DNA of 64,000 nucleotides from Tabrizicola sp. (GTDB lineage Bacteria; Pseudomonadota; Alphaproteobacteria; Rhodobacterales; Rhodobacteraceae), in NCBI RefSeq assembly GCF_022842145.1, contig NZ_JALHQD010000008.1, forward strand, positions 1-64,000, written 5' to 3'. The position numbers and the translations under genes are program-made. The notes below the pieces were generated by a model. That model had not been told where the DNA came from and made no database searches. It saw only the letters and a list, made by a program, of their open reading frames with translations. Shown piece by piece: positions 1-9,146 of this stretch (its first letter is position 1; each line of letters begins with the position of its first letter).

Positions 1-1142
1 ATGGTTTCCGGCAGCACCGGGTTCACCGCGGCCAGCACCTTTTCCGACGAGGCGCGGGTGGCCAGCTTCGGCATATCCGTGACGGCCTGCTTCTTCACGC
101 CGCGAATGACCGAGGCCAGCTTTGCCGGGGCGTCGGCCGCGAAGATCCGGGCGAATTCGGCCTGCTTGGCGGGGGAAAGGGCGGCCATCCGCGCCTCCCA
201 CTCTGCCCGCGCCTTGGCACCCTTCGCACCCAGAGACTCCCACCACGTCTTCACGTCGGCGGGAATTTCGAACGGCCCGCCTTTCCAGCCATAGCCGTCC
301 TTTGCCGCCTGCAGCTGCGCCTTGTCGGTCAAGGCGCCGTGGCCCTTCGACGTGTCCTGCGCGGCATGGCCGATGGCGATATGCGTCTTGCAGGCCACCA
401 TCGCAGGGCGGGGCGAGGCCTTGGCGGCGGTCAGCGCCCGGTCGATGTCGGCTGGATCATGCCCGTCACACTCGAACACATCCCAACCCGAGGCAGCAAA
501 GCGCGCCTTCTGGTCGGTCACGTCGGCGATCGAGACCTTGCCGTCGATGGTGATCCCGTTGTTGTCCCACAGGACAATCAGGCGCGACAACTGCTGCTTG
601 CCCGCAAGCCCGATGGCCTCCTGGCTGATGCCCTCCATCAGGCAACCGTCGCCCGCGATGACCCAGGTGTAGTGATCCTGAACCTTCGCCCCCCAGCGCG
701 CCCGCAGCGACTCTTCGGCCATCGCGAAGCCCACGGCGTTGGCGATGCCCTGACCGAGCGGTCCCGTGGTCGTCTCGACCCCTTCCACATGGCCATATTC
801 CGGATGGCCCGCCGTGATCGCGCCCCACTGGCGGAAGTTCTTGATCTGCTCCAGCGTCATGTCTTCGTAGCCGGTCAGGTGCAGCAGCGAATAGATCAGC
901 ATCGACCCGTGCCCCGCCGACAGGATGAACCGGTCGCGGTCCGGCCAGCGCGGCGCCTTGGGGTCGAACTTCAGGTGACCCGCGAACAGCACCGTCGCCA
1001 CATCGGCCATGCCCATCGGCATCCCCGAGTGCCCGGAGTTCGCCGCCGCCACCGCGTCCAGCGTCAGAGCCCGGATCGCGGTCGCGCGCATCCAGTGGTC
1101 GGGGTTCGTCTGGCGAAGGGTCTGGATGTCCACGGGCTTCAT
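1..1142 (-). CDS. tkt: Transketolase, N-terminal part (cut by the window's left edge)
   Basis: Thiamine-diphosphate transketolase of the non-oxidative pentose phosphate pathway and Calvin cycle. About 380 N-terminal residues are present and the C-terminus lies outside the window. Visible family motifs are [10 protein letters not shown] (His near residue 38), [23 protein letters not shown] and the ThDP/metal signature GDGCLMEG followed by DNNGITID. The ATG at 1142 gives the N-terminus MKPVDIQ; an in-frame ATG at 1160 would add six residues, and neither has a perfectly spaced ribosome-binding site. It is divergent from the zapA group. Identity is secure; only the exact start is uncertain. Confidence 0.95.
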   Translation of the reverse strand, partial: MKPVDIQTLRQTNPDHWMRATAIRALTLDAVAAANSGHSGMPMGMADVATVLFAGHLKFDPKAPRWPDRDRFILSAGHGSMLIYSLLHLTGYEDMTLEQIKNFRQWGAITAGHPEYGHVEGVETTTGPLGQGIANAVGFAMAEESLRARWGAKVQDHYTWVIAGDGCLMEGISQEAIGLAGKQQLSRLIVLWDNNGITIDGKVSIADVTDQKARFAASGWDVFECDGHDPADIDRALTAAKASPRPAMVACKTHIAIGHAAQDTSKGHGALTDKAQLQAAKDGYGWKGGPFEIPADVKTWWESLGAKGAKARAEWEARMAALSPAKQAEFARIFAADAPAKLASVIRGVKKQAVTDMPKLATRASSEKVLAAVNPVLPET

Positions 1143-1342
1143 TCCTTTGGCAAGGGGCATGGGATTGCGCAAGCGTCCTACCCACCACGACCGGCAAGAT
1201 CAAGCTTGGACCCCAAGGCCTTGGGAAGAAAGGCCGGTCGCCTTTCCGAGGTTTCACGTTAAGATCGGTTCCGACCGGGAACGGGGCGATTCGTCGCCCT
1301 TGAACCGTTATCGACTGGTGTGCGACGGGCAAGGGGTCAGGG

Positions 1343-1837
1343 ATGCAGGACATAACCGAACTGGAAAAGCGGATTACCGCCGCGCTGGAACGGATCGGCA
1401 AGGGCGTGGACCGGCTTTCCTCGCAATCCCGTGCTGCCGCCCCGGCGACGCCCGCCACTCCGGGGACCGACGCCACCCTCCGCGCCCAGCTGGAGGAGGA
1501 AAAATCCCTTACCGCGCAGTTGCAGGCCCGCCTTCGCGCCGCCTCTGCCCGCGAGTCGAAGGGCGACCTGCAGGAAAAAGTCGACCGCCTGACCCAGGAA
1601 CTTGACGTCAAGGGTCTGGAGTTGCAGCGCATGCGCCGCGTGAACGCCAGCCTGCGCGAACAGCTTGAGGCGCTGCGCACCGCCGCCGCTTCGGGTGTCA
1701 CCGAACCCCAGCTCATCAACAAGGCGATGCAGACCGAGCTTGAGACCCTGCGCGCCACCCGCCTGACCGAGATCGCCGAGATGGACGAGATCCTGGCGGC
1801 CCTCGAACCCCACCTGACGGAGGCCGGCAATGCCTGA
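1343..1837 (+). CDS. Coiled-coil protein upstream of zapA, function unknown
   Basis: A 164-residue soluble protein. A low-complexity Ala/Pro/Thr linker (about residues 30-45) is followed by heptad-rich helices (about 46-150) rich in Leu, Glu and Arg, typical of a coiled coil. There is no signal peptide or membrane segment. The start follows a purine-rich AAGGGGTCAGGG. The stop overlaps the zapA start by 8 bases, so the two are probably translationally coupled. Position suggests a division-related partner of ZapA, but that is inference from context; no enzymatic motif is visible. Confidence 0.75.
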   Translation: MQDITELEKRITAALERIGKGVDRLSSQSRAAAPATPATPGTDATLRAQLEEEKSLTAQLQARLRAASARESKGDLQEKVDRLTQELDVKGLELQRMRRVNASLREQLEALRTAAASGVTEPQLINKAMQTELETLRATRLTEIAEMDEILAALEPHLTEAGNA

Positions 1838-2195
1838 TCTTGAAGTTACCATCGGCGGTCGCCCGTTCCAGGTCTCGTGCCAGCCCGGCGAAGAACACTT
1901 CCTGCGCGCGGCCGCCGGGATGCTGGATGCCGAAGCCTCGCCGATCATCGCCCAGATGGGCCGCTTGCCGGAAGCCAAGATGCTGCTGATGGCGGGCCTG
2001 ATGCTGGCCGACAAGACCGCCGCCGTGGAAGACGAGCTGCGCACGCTCCGGACCCGCGTGGCGGAACTGGAAGCCCGCCCCGTCGCCACCCGCGACGTCG
2101 CCGTCATTCCTGCACAGGTGAACGAGACGCTGGCCGAAATCGCCGCCCGCGCCGAAGCGATGGCCGCGAGGGTGGAAGAGCAACTGAAGGCATGA
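1830..2195 (+). CDS. zapA: Cell division protein ZapA
   Basis: FtsZ-ring-associated protein; ZapA family members crosslink FtsZ protofilaments at midcell. The 121-residue protein has the usual plan: an N-terminal beta domain (MPDLEVTIGGRPFQVSC) followed by the helical core with PEAKMLLMAGLMLADK and a long C-terminal coiled coil (about residues 65-120) used for tetramerisation. It overlaps the upstream coiled-coil gene by 8 bases and the downstream MliC-like gene by an ATGA, so the three form one operon. In many alphaproteobacteria 6S RNA follows zapA; there is no room for it here. Confidence 0.85.
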   Translation: MPDLEVTIGGRPFQVSCQPGEEHFLRAAAGMLDAEASPIIAQMGRLPEAKMLLMAGLMLADKTAAVEDELRTLRTRVAELEARPVATRDVAVIPAQVNETLAEIAARAEAMAARVEEQLKA

Positions 2196-2509
2196 GGGCG
2201 CACTGGCTGCTTCTGGCGCTGGTCCCGCTCCCCGCCAGCGCGCAGGATTTCACCGGCGCGACCTATGTCTGTGACCGGGACGTCCGCGTTCCGGCCACCT
2301 ACGTCAACGGACCCGATCAAAGCCTTGTCGTCATCAACGTCGACGGCCACCAGATCACGCTGGTGGATGAGCCCGCCGGCTCGGGCGCGCGCTATGGCTG
2401 GCCGTCAGACGGGTCGATCTACGTCTGGTGGACGAAAGGTGACGCGGCGACGCTGTACTGGAAGACGCCAGAGGCCGAGACCCTGCTGCTGACCTGCAAG
2501 GCCGAATAA
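2192..2509 (+). CDS. MliC-family lysozyme inhibitor-like periplasmic protein
   Basis: A 105-residue protein with a Sec signal peptide (MRAHWLLLALVPLPASAQ) and a small beta-sandwich like that of MliC inhibitors of C-type lysozyme. Family features are an early Cys (YVCDRD) and a final Cys (LLTCKAE) that can form a disulfide, the PAGSGARYGWPSDG stretch matching the family's Ser/Ala-Gly-Ala-Arg-Tyr motif, and VWWTKGDAATLYW. The ATG at 2192 overlaps the zapA stop and is preceded by AACTGAAGG. No lipobox is present, so the protein is likely soluble in the periplasm. Family call from motif pattern; moderately sure. Confidence 0.7.
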   Translation: MRAHWLLLALVPLPASAQDFTGATYVCDRDVRVPATYVNGPDQSLVVINVDGHQITLVDEPAGSGARYGWPSDGSIYVWWTKGDAATLYWKTPEAETLLLTCKAE

Positions 2510-2516
2510 GCCAGAA

Positions 2517-2532
2517 GACCCGCCGAAGCGGG
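2517..2532. terminator. Small hairpin between convergent genes, weak terminator candidate
   Basis: CCCGC-CGAA-GCGGG hairpin between the stops of the zapA operon and grxD. The minus strand continues with TCTTCT. The stem is only 5 bp and no clean T-run follows, so it is a weak bidirectional terminator at best. Confidence 0.35.
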
Positions 2533-2554
2533 CCCTGGCCCATCCGGTCCGCCG

Positions 2555-2914
2555 TCAGCCGTTGGCTTCGCGGATCTTCTCGGCGGCTGCCTTGTCGAAG
2601 GCAACGCCCTTGGTCTCCAGAAGCTGGTCCAGCTCACCCGAAAGGGTCATCTCGGTGATGATGTCGCAACCACCGACGAATTCGCCCTTCACGTAAAGCT
2701 GCGGGATCGTGGGCCAGTCGCTGAAGTCCTTGATGCCCTGACGAATTTCGGCATCTGCCAGCACGTTCACGTCGGCGAACTCCACTCCCATGAAGTTGAG
2801 GACCCCCGCCACGCGGGACGAGAACCCGCATTGCGGCATCATCTTGGTGCCCTTCATGAACAGCACCACATCGTTCTTCTCGATGGTGTCCTTGATCGTG
2901 TCCTGCGCGCTCAT
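2555..2914 (-). CDS. grxD: Monothiol glutaredoxin, Grx4/GrxD type
   Basis: A CGFS-type glutaredoxin of 119 residues that, in this family, carries a [2Fe-2S] cluster and hands it to targets, often as a heterodimer with BolA proteins. The active motif PQCGFSSR is at residues 27-34, followed by the WPTIPQLYVKGEFVGGCD block for glutathione binding. The start at 2914 was chosen because homologues begin here; an upstream extension of about 90 codons reads through unrelated sequence. The start overlaps the stop of a 54-codon frame in an ATGA arrangement. bolA lies three frames upstream in the same direction, supporting a shared iron-sulfur role. Confidence 0.93.
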   Translation of the reverse strand: MSAQDTIKDTIEKNDVVLFMKGTKMMPQCGFSSRVAGVLNFMGVEFADVNVLADAEIRQGIKDFSDWPTIPQLYVKGEFVGGCDIITEMTLSGELDQLLETKGVAFDKAAAEKIREANG

Positions 2915-3075
2915 CGCCCGTTCTTCCTTTTCCATCTGCGGAATCCCCACTTCCGGGTCACCCGCCAGTGTCTTGGCCCATATTTCAACAGCGGCCAGTT
3001 GCTTGCAACCGATATGGCGGCGTAGACCAACAGCAATCCGACCAGCCACGGCGCTACCCAAGGTGCTTTCGCCAT
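2911..3075 (-). CDS. Possible small single-pass membrane protein (54 aa)
   Basis: A 54-codon frame on the minus strand begins MAKAPWVAPWLVGLL and contains one hydrophobic helix (about residues 9-24) followed by a very basic tail ending RRWKRKNGR. Its TGA overlaps the grxD ATG (ATGA), as expected for coupled translation, and it fills the gap between grxD and the next gene. No strong ribosome-binding site precedes the ATG. I know no characterised homologue. Coding status is a proposal from codon use, composition and position. Confidence 0.42.
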   Translation of the reverse strand: MAKAPWVAPWLVGLLLVYAAISVASNWPLLKYGPRHWRVTRKWGFRRWKRKNGR

Positions 3076-3104
3076 CAGTCAGGCGGCAAGCCCCGGGTCC
3101 ATTT

Positions 3105-3308
3105 CTACTCCCGACTGTCGCGTGAGGCCAGATAGGCCGCCATCCGCCGCTCGGCTTCCAGCGTTGCGGCCTGGCGCTTTTCGAAGCTTTCATCCACCGG
3201 CTCGGGCTGGCCGCGCTTTCGCTTGGCGCGCGCCTTCAGCACCGTCACCAGGCCAAGCAGCGGCAGCACCGCCGACATCAACCCACCAAGTCCTGCACCC
3301 GTCGCCAT
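3105..3308 (-). CDS. Small membrane-anchored protein, function unknown
   Basis: A 67-residue protein: one hydrophobic segment (about residues 5-24, GLGGLMSAVLPLLGLVTVL), then a basic stretch KARAKRKRG and an acidic/helical tail. The topology by the positive-inside rule puts the tail in the cytoplasm. It lies between bolA and the 54-codon frame on the same strand, so it is probably part of the purL-GNAT-bolA-grxD transcript. No functional motif recognised. Confidence 0.6.
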   Translation of the reverse strand: MATGAGLGGLMSAVLPLLGLVTVLKARAKRKRGQPEPVDESFEKRQAATLEAERRMAAYLASRDSRE

Positions 3309-3391
3309 TCCCAGCGCCCTTCGCTGTTTCGGTTGTCCGCAAAGAGATAAGGTTCAACCCGGAAAGCTGCAAGACAGCGCCGGGCTCGCCG

Positions 3392-3628
3392 CTACTCCGG
3401 TGCCTTGGTCGTCAAGGCCAGCGCGTGCAAGGCGCCGTTGGGGCCATCCATCCGGCCTTTCAGCGCCGCGTAGACCGCACGCTGCTGCTGGACGCGGTTC
3501 ATTCCCTTGAAAGACGGGTCGATGACCTCGGCGGCGAAATGCGATCCGTCGTCGCCCTGCACGCTGATCTTCGCATTCGGGAAAGACTCCCGGATCAGGG
3601 CTTCGATGTCGCGGGCTTCGATGGGCAT
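3392..3628 (-). CDS. bolA: BolA-family protein
   Basis: A 78-residue single-domain BolA protein. The fold and signature are visible: IEALIRESFPNAKISVQGDDGSHF followed by FKGMNRVQQQRAVYAAL and a C-terminal GPNGALHALALTT with the conserved His. BolA proteins bind CGFS glutaredoxins through a shared [2Fe-2S] cluster; some also bind DNA. Co-direction with grxD about 0.5 kb downstream fits that partnership. The small size and lack of a long C-terminal tail suggest the iron-sulfur type (BolA2/IbaG-like) more than the morphogene type. Confidence 0.88.
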   Translation of the reverse strand: MPIEARDIEALIRESFPNAKISVQGDDGSHFAAEVIDPSFKGMNRVQQQRAVYAALKGRMDGPNGALHALALTTKAPE

Positions 3629-3655
3629 CAGGCGATCTCCTTCTTCACCACAAAC

Positions 3656-4155
3656 CTAGGCTTGCGTGGGAAGGGGTTCAAGGGATTCCCATTCGCTTCG
3701 CAGCATGCCGTAAAGCATCACGTCCACCACGCGCCCCAGCGCCGGACGATACCAGTGCTGCCGAAGCCGCCCTTCCAGAGTGAAGCCGGCGCGGTCATAG
3801 GTCCGCATCGCGCGCGGGTTCTCGGACGAGGCATCCAGCCAGACCCGCGCCGCACCCAAGGTAGCAAAGCCGTAGTCCAACAGCGCCCGCAGGAACACCT
3901 GTCCCCTGCCGTCGCCCGTTCCCTCCAGCGCCAGCCGGCGCAGTTCGACTGCGGCCGAGGGGTCGCCCACCGTGCAGAACAAGGCAAATCCCGCCGGACC
4001 CGCGCCGCTTTCCCAGATCACCACCCGTGCCGATGGGTCTGCCAGATAGGCCAAGAGCGCCGGCTCCGGCTCGTCGGTGATGAAGGGCGCGTTCTCAGGG
4101 CGGCCGGCGATGGCCCGGATGAACGGGACATCCACCGCAGTCGCCGGACGCAGCA

Positions 4156-4156
<1 letters not shown>
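3656..4156 (-). CDS. GNAT-family N-acetyltransferase
   Basis: A 166-residue acetyltransferase of the GCN5-related fold, probably acetyl-CoA dependent. The visible core is GFALFCTVGDPSAAVELRRLALEGTGDGRGQVFLRALLDYGF (split motif A with the G-x-G-R-G-Q pyrophosphate loop) and NPRAMRTYDRAGFTLEGRLR (motif B), like RimJ/RimL-type enzymes. Its ATG shares one base with the purL stop, so the genes are coupled. The substrate cannot be predicted. Confidence 0.85.
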
Positions 4157-6309
<2,153 letters not shown>

Positions 6310-6399
6310 GGCATCCCCTCTGGCAGGTTTGCGCGCCTCTTACGGGAAAGGCAGGGGAAGGGCAAACTGCCGACGCACCTACCGGCCCGGATTCTGCGC

Positions 6400-6459
6400 A
6401 GAAAAATCGCAACCCCCGCTTCAAAGGCAAAAATCTTTCGCGCCCGGCGCGATTTTTCT
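6400..6459. repeat. 11-bp inverted repeat upstream of the MAPEG promoter
   Basis: AGAAAAATCGC (6400-6410) and its exact reverse complement GCGATTTTTCT (6449-6459) flank 38 bases between purL and the MAPEG gene. The right arm ends 8 bases before the ECF-type -35 element. It could be an operator or the base of a hairpin; the role is unknown. Confidence 0.4.
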
Positions 6460-6467
6460 CCACCGCA

Positions 6468-6494
6468 TGTCGAAATCGGCACAGTAGCGGCGTC
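6468..6494 (+). promoter_or_regulatory. ECF42-type promoter driving MAPEG-DGPF1
   Basis: TGTCGA (6468-6473), a 17-base spacer, then CGTC (6491-6494) within GCGTCCTTGG, 40 bases before the MAPEG start. The same elements with the same spacer recur at 7416-7442 before the second DGPF gene and sigma factor. This matches the TGTCGA / CGTC target motif described for ECF42 sigma factors. Assignment to the sigma factor encoded at 7847 is inference. Confidence 0.72.
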
Positions 6495-6534
6495 CTTGGG
6501 TCACGAAACCCGAAACACAAAGGAAACCCCCGAA

Positions 6535-6927
6535 ATGTCTTTCCCGATTACCACGCTGTACGCGCTTCCCCTGATCCCGCTGTTCCTCGTGTTCTTCTTC
6601 CGCGTCTCCGGTCGCCGGACCGAACTCAAGGCCTCGATCGGCCATGCCAACGACACCATCTTGCACGAACGCATCCGCCACCACGGCAACTTCGTCGAAT
6701 GGGTTCCCTTCGTCCTCCTGCTTCTTGCTTTGGCCGAAGCAAACGGCGGCAACTCCATCGCGCTGCACTGCGCGGGTGGGTTCCTGGTCCTGGGGCGCAT
6801 CCTGCATCCCTTCGGACTCAAGGCAGACGACCCGACACATGTCCTGCGCGTCATGGGCAACTCGTTGAACCTTCTGGCCACGGTGATCCTTTTCGTGGTC
6901 CTCGCCATGTCCCGCTTCGGCGTCTGA
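6535..6927 (+). CDS. MAPEG-family membrane protein
   Basis: A 130-residue polytopic protein of the MAPEG superfamily (membrane-associated proteins in eicosanoid and glutathione metabolism). It has about four hydrophobic helices, with the family motif ILHERIRHHGNFVEWVPF (Arg/His/Asn/Glu in helix 2) and LVLGRILHPFGL. Bacterial members often act as glutathione transferase or peroxidase-like enzymes, though the activity here is unknown. The start at 6535 follows AAAGGAAACCCCCGAA. It is the first gene after the 6468 promoter and is followed 30 bases later by the first DGPF gene. Confidence 0.85.
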   Translation: MSFPITTLYALPLIPLFLVFFFRVSGRRTELKASIGHANDTILHERIRHHGNFVEWVPFVLLLLALAEANGGNSIALHCAGGFLVLGRILHPFGLKADDPTHVLRVMGNSLNLLATVILFVVLAMSRFGV

Positions 6928-6957
6928 GCCAGTTTCCTCACACAAGGATGACCGACG

Positions 6958-7320
6958 ATGAACTACATGATCCTGATCTACGGCGACCCTGCTCTTGAAC
7001 CGGCCTGCGGCACGCCTGAATTCAACGAGATGATGGCAGGCTACACCGTCCTGAACCGCAAGATGCAGGCCGATGGCGTGATCCGCAGCGGCGACGGGTT
7101 GCAAGGCATCGAGACGGCGAAATCGGTGCGTCTCCGCGCTGGCAAGGTCGAGACGATGGACGGCCCCTTCGCCGAAACCCGCGAACACCTTGGCGGCTAC
7201 TACATCATCGACGTGCCGGAAATGGACACCGCACTCAGCTACGCAGCCCTGGTTCCCGCCGTGCAGTTCGGGACGGTCGAGGTCCGACCGGTGATGAACT
7301 TCAATCCCGCTGGCAACTAG
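6958..7320 (+). CDS. DGPF (YCII-related) domain protein, copy 1
   Basis: A 120-residue YCII/DGPF-domain protein with the family signature at about residues 65-78 (ETMDGPFAETREHLGG). The fold is a dimeric ferredoxin-like domain; biochemical function is unsettled. It is very similar to the second copy at 7500 (same spacing, DGPF at the same residue number), so the two are probably duplicates. Genes of this family are the hallmark neighbours of ECF42 sigma factors. A hairpin after the stop separates it from the next unit. Confidence 0.88.
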   Translation: MNYMILIYGDPALEPACGTPEFNEMMAGYTVLNRKMQADGVIRSGDGLQGIETAKSVRLRAGKVETMDGPFAETREHLGGYYIIDVPEMDTALSYAALVPAVQFGTVEVRPVMNFNPAGN

Positions 7321-7337
7321 GGTCGCACGCCCCTGCG

Positions 7338-7374
7338 CCGCCCCCGTCCGACCGGCGGGGGCGGTGTCGTTTTT
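7338..7374 (+). terminator. Terminator-like hairpin after DGPF copy 1
   Basis: CCGCCCCCG (7338-7346) pairs with CGGGGGCGG (7356-7364), loop of 9 bases, and a T5 run follows at 7370-7374 after a 5-base gap. It lies between the first DGPF gene and the second ECF42-type promoter, so it would separate the two units. Confidence 0.55.
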
Positions 7375-7415
7375 CCTCAACCCCATCCGATTTTTTTGAC
7401 TTTTCCCGCCCCCCA

Positions 7416-7442
7416 TGTCGAAATCCGCGCCAGCCCCGCGTC
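7416..7442 (+). promoter_or_regulatory. ECF42-type promoter driving DGPF2-sigma factor
   Basis: TGTCGA (7416-7421), 17-base spacer, CGTC (7439-7442), again within GCGTCCTTGG, 57 bases before the second DGPF gene. Identity to the 6468 element covers ATGTCGAAATC and GCGTCCTTGG. Because the sigma factor is in this transcript, the arrangement predicts positive autoregulation. Confidence 0.72.
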
Positions 7443-7499
7443 CTTGGTGCAGGACCGGCTGGCAAGCCCGCCAGCGGCCGCTGATGAAAGGTCAGGACG

Positions 7500-7847
7500 A
7501 TGAAATACATGATCACCCTCTACGCCGCCCCGGGCGCCGAGCCCGGCTATGGCACACCCGAGTTCGACGCGATGATGGGCGAATACATGACCCTTGGCGA
7601 AGGCATGCCCGGCGTGGCCACCTTTCTTGCGGGCGAAGGTCTGCAGGGGGTGGAAACGGCCACCACCCTGCGCAAGCGCGGCGGCAAGATCGAGACGATG
7701 GACGGCCCCTTTGCCGAAACCCGCGAACACCTGGGTGGCTTCTACCTGATCGAGGCCGCTGATCTTGACGCCGCCCTCCGCTTTGCCGCCGAAATCCCGG
7801 CCGCCCGCTACGGCTCGGTCGAGGTGCGCCCGGTGATGGAGTACTGA
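7500..7847 (+). CDS. DGPF (YCII-related) domain protein, copy 2
   Basis: A 115-residue paralogue of the protein at 6958, with ETMDGPFAETREHLGG at about residues 65-80 and a related N-terminus (MKYMITLYAAPGAEPGYGTP). An AAAGGTCAGG ribosome-binding site precedes the ATG. The stop overlaps the sigma factor start by one base, so translation is probably coupled. In ECF42 systems the DGPF proteins are thought to be regulon members or modulators of the sigma factor; which applies here is unknown. Confidence 0.9.
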   Translation: MKYMITLYAAPGAEPGYGTPEFDAMMGEYMTLGEGMPGVATFLAGEGLQGVETATTLRKRGGKIETMDGPFAETREHLGGFYLIEAADLDAALRFAAEIPAARYGSVEVRPVMEY

Positions 7848-9046
7848 TGTCTGAAGCAGCGCTGGGGCAGGTGCTGCGGCAGGATCGGGGGCGGCTTCTG
7901 GCCGCCCTCGTTTCCCGCGTGGGTGACTTCCAGAAAGCCGAGGATGCCTTGCAAGAGGCCGCCACCTCGGCACTGGTGCACTGGGCCCGGGCAGGGGTCC
8001 CGGCAAGCCCGCTGGGCTGGCTTTTGCGTGCGGCACTCCGAAAGGCCATCGACGGCTACCGCCGTGACGCCACGCTCTCCCGTCACCGCGATGCCATTGC
8101 TGTCCTGTCCGAGGAAGAGGCTGCCGACCCCGACCCCCAGACCATCCCCGACGACCGGTTGCGGCTGATCTTCACCTGCTGCCACCCGGCGCTGGAGGAG
8201 AAGACCCGCGTCGCCCTCACGCTGCGCTCCTTGTGCGGGCTGAGCACGCCTCAGGTCGCGGCCGTGTTTCTTGATGCCGAGCCGACGATGGGCCAGCGCC
8301 TCAGCCGCGCCAAGGCCAAGATCACCGCCGCCCGCATTCCCTTCGTCGTCCCCGGTCCCGAAGACCTGCCCGACCGGCTGAATTCGGTTCTGACCACCGT
8401 CTACCTGATCTTTACCGCAGGCTACACGCAGGGCCCGGAAACCGGCATCGACCTTTGCACCGAAGCGATCTTCCTTGCGCGTCTTCTGGTTCAGCTTGCC
8501 CCCGACCAGCCCGAGGTCGAGGCTGCGCTGGCGCTGCTTTTGCTGACCCATGCGCGTGCCGCGGCCCGGAACGGACCGGATGGCCAGACCCTGCCGCCCG
8601 CACGTCAGGACCGCAGCCTCTGGAACCGGACGGAACTGGACGAAGGTTTTCAGCTTCTTGACCACGCCATTGCCCGCCGAGCGCCCGGACCATTCCAGCT
8701 GAAGGCTGCCATTGCCGCGCTCCATGCCGACGCGTCTGGCCCCGACTGGCCGCAGATCGCCGCCCTTTATGCCCGCCTGCTGGATTTCGAGCCGACCCCG
8801 GTCGTTACCCTCAACCACGCTGTGGCCCTGGCCGAAGCCGGGCATCCCGCGCAGGCCCTTGCGCAGGTGCAGCAGTTGGAGAGGCAGCTTTCCGACTACC
8901 AGCCGTTCCACGCCGTCATGGCTGATCTTCTGGCGCGGACGGGGCAGAACGAGCCGGCAAAGGCCGCCTATGATCAGGCCATCGCGCGGGCAGCTTCGCC
9001 CGCAGACCGCGCCTTTCTGATGCAGCGGCGTCAAGGGCTCGGCTGA
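7847..9046 (+). CDS. ECF42-type RNA polymerase sigma factor
   Basis: A 399-residue sigma-70-family factor of the extracytoplasmic function class with a long C-terminal extension. Region 2 lies at about residues 8-75 (GDFQKAEDALQEA, then the RAALRKAIDGYRR promoter-melting part), region 4 at about 115-170 (LTLRSLCGLSTPQVAAVF, SRAKAKI). The last ~220 residues form helical, TPR-like repeats (for example ALLLLTHARAAAR, AALYARLLDFEPTPVVTLNH). No anti-sigma factor gene is adjacent, as is normal for ECF42, whose extension is needed for activity. The DGPF neighbours and matching promoters support the class. Confidence 0.88.
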   Translation: MSEAALGQVLRQDRGRLLAALVSRVGDFQKAEDALQEAATSALVHWARAGVPASPLGWLLRAALRKAIDGYRRDATLSRHRDAIAVLSEEEAADPDPQTIPDDRLRLIFTCCHPALEEKTRVALTLRSLCGLSTPQVAAVFLDAEPTMGQRLSRAKAKITAARIPFVVPGPEDLPDRLNSVLTTVYLIFTAGYTQGPETGIDLCTEAIFLARLLVQLAPDQPEVEAALALLLLTHARAAARNGPDGQTLPPARQDRSLWNRTELDEGFQLLDHAIARRAPGPFQLKAAIAALHADASGPDWPQIAALYARLLDFEPTPVVTLNHAVALAEAGHPAQALAQVQQLERQLSDYQPFHAVMADLLARTGQNEPAKAAYDQAIARAASPADRAFLMQRRQGLG

Positions 9047-9078
9047 CGGCGGTCCTCCGCCACTCCGGGATCTGCAAG

Positions 9079-9103
9079 GGAACAACCTCATCCGTCGCGG
9101 GTT
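9079..9103 (+). promoter_or_regulatory. Possible EcfG-like (general stress) promoter
   Basis: GGAAC (9079-9083), 16-base spacer, GGTT (9100-9103), about 43 bases before the PRC-barrel gene. It resembles the alphaproteobacterial general-stress consensus GGAAC-N16/17-CGTT with one mismatch. Only pattern resemblance; no regulator gene is in the window. Confidence 0.3.
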
Positions 9104-9146
9104 GACTGCCGCATGCCGAATTTTCGGCTCACTTGAGGAGATGACT

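Noticed and set aside
466-1830. A 454-codon minus-strand frame spanning tkt and the zapA region
   Set aside because: It is a different frame from transketolase and antisense to the coiled-coil gene; composition is Arg/Ser/Ala-rich shadow sequence with no domain.
2195-2560. 6S RNA downstream of zapA
   Set aside because: The MliC-like gene overlaps zapA directly and only 45 bases separate its stop from grxD, too little for a 6S RNA.
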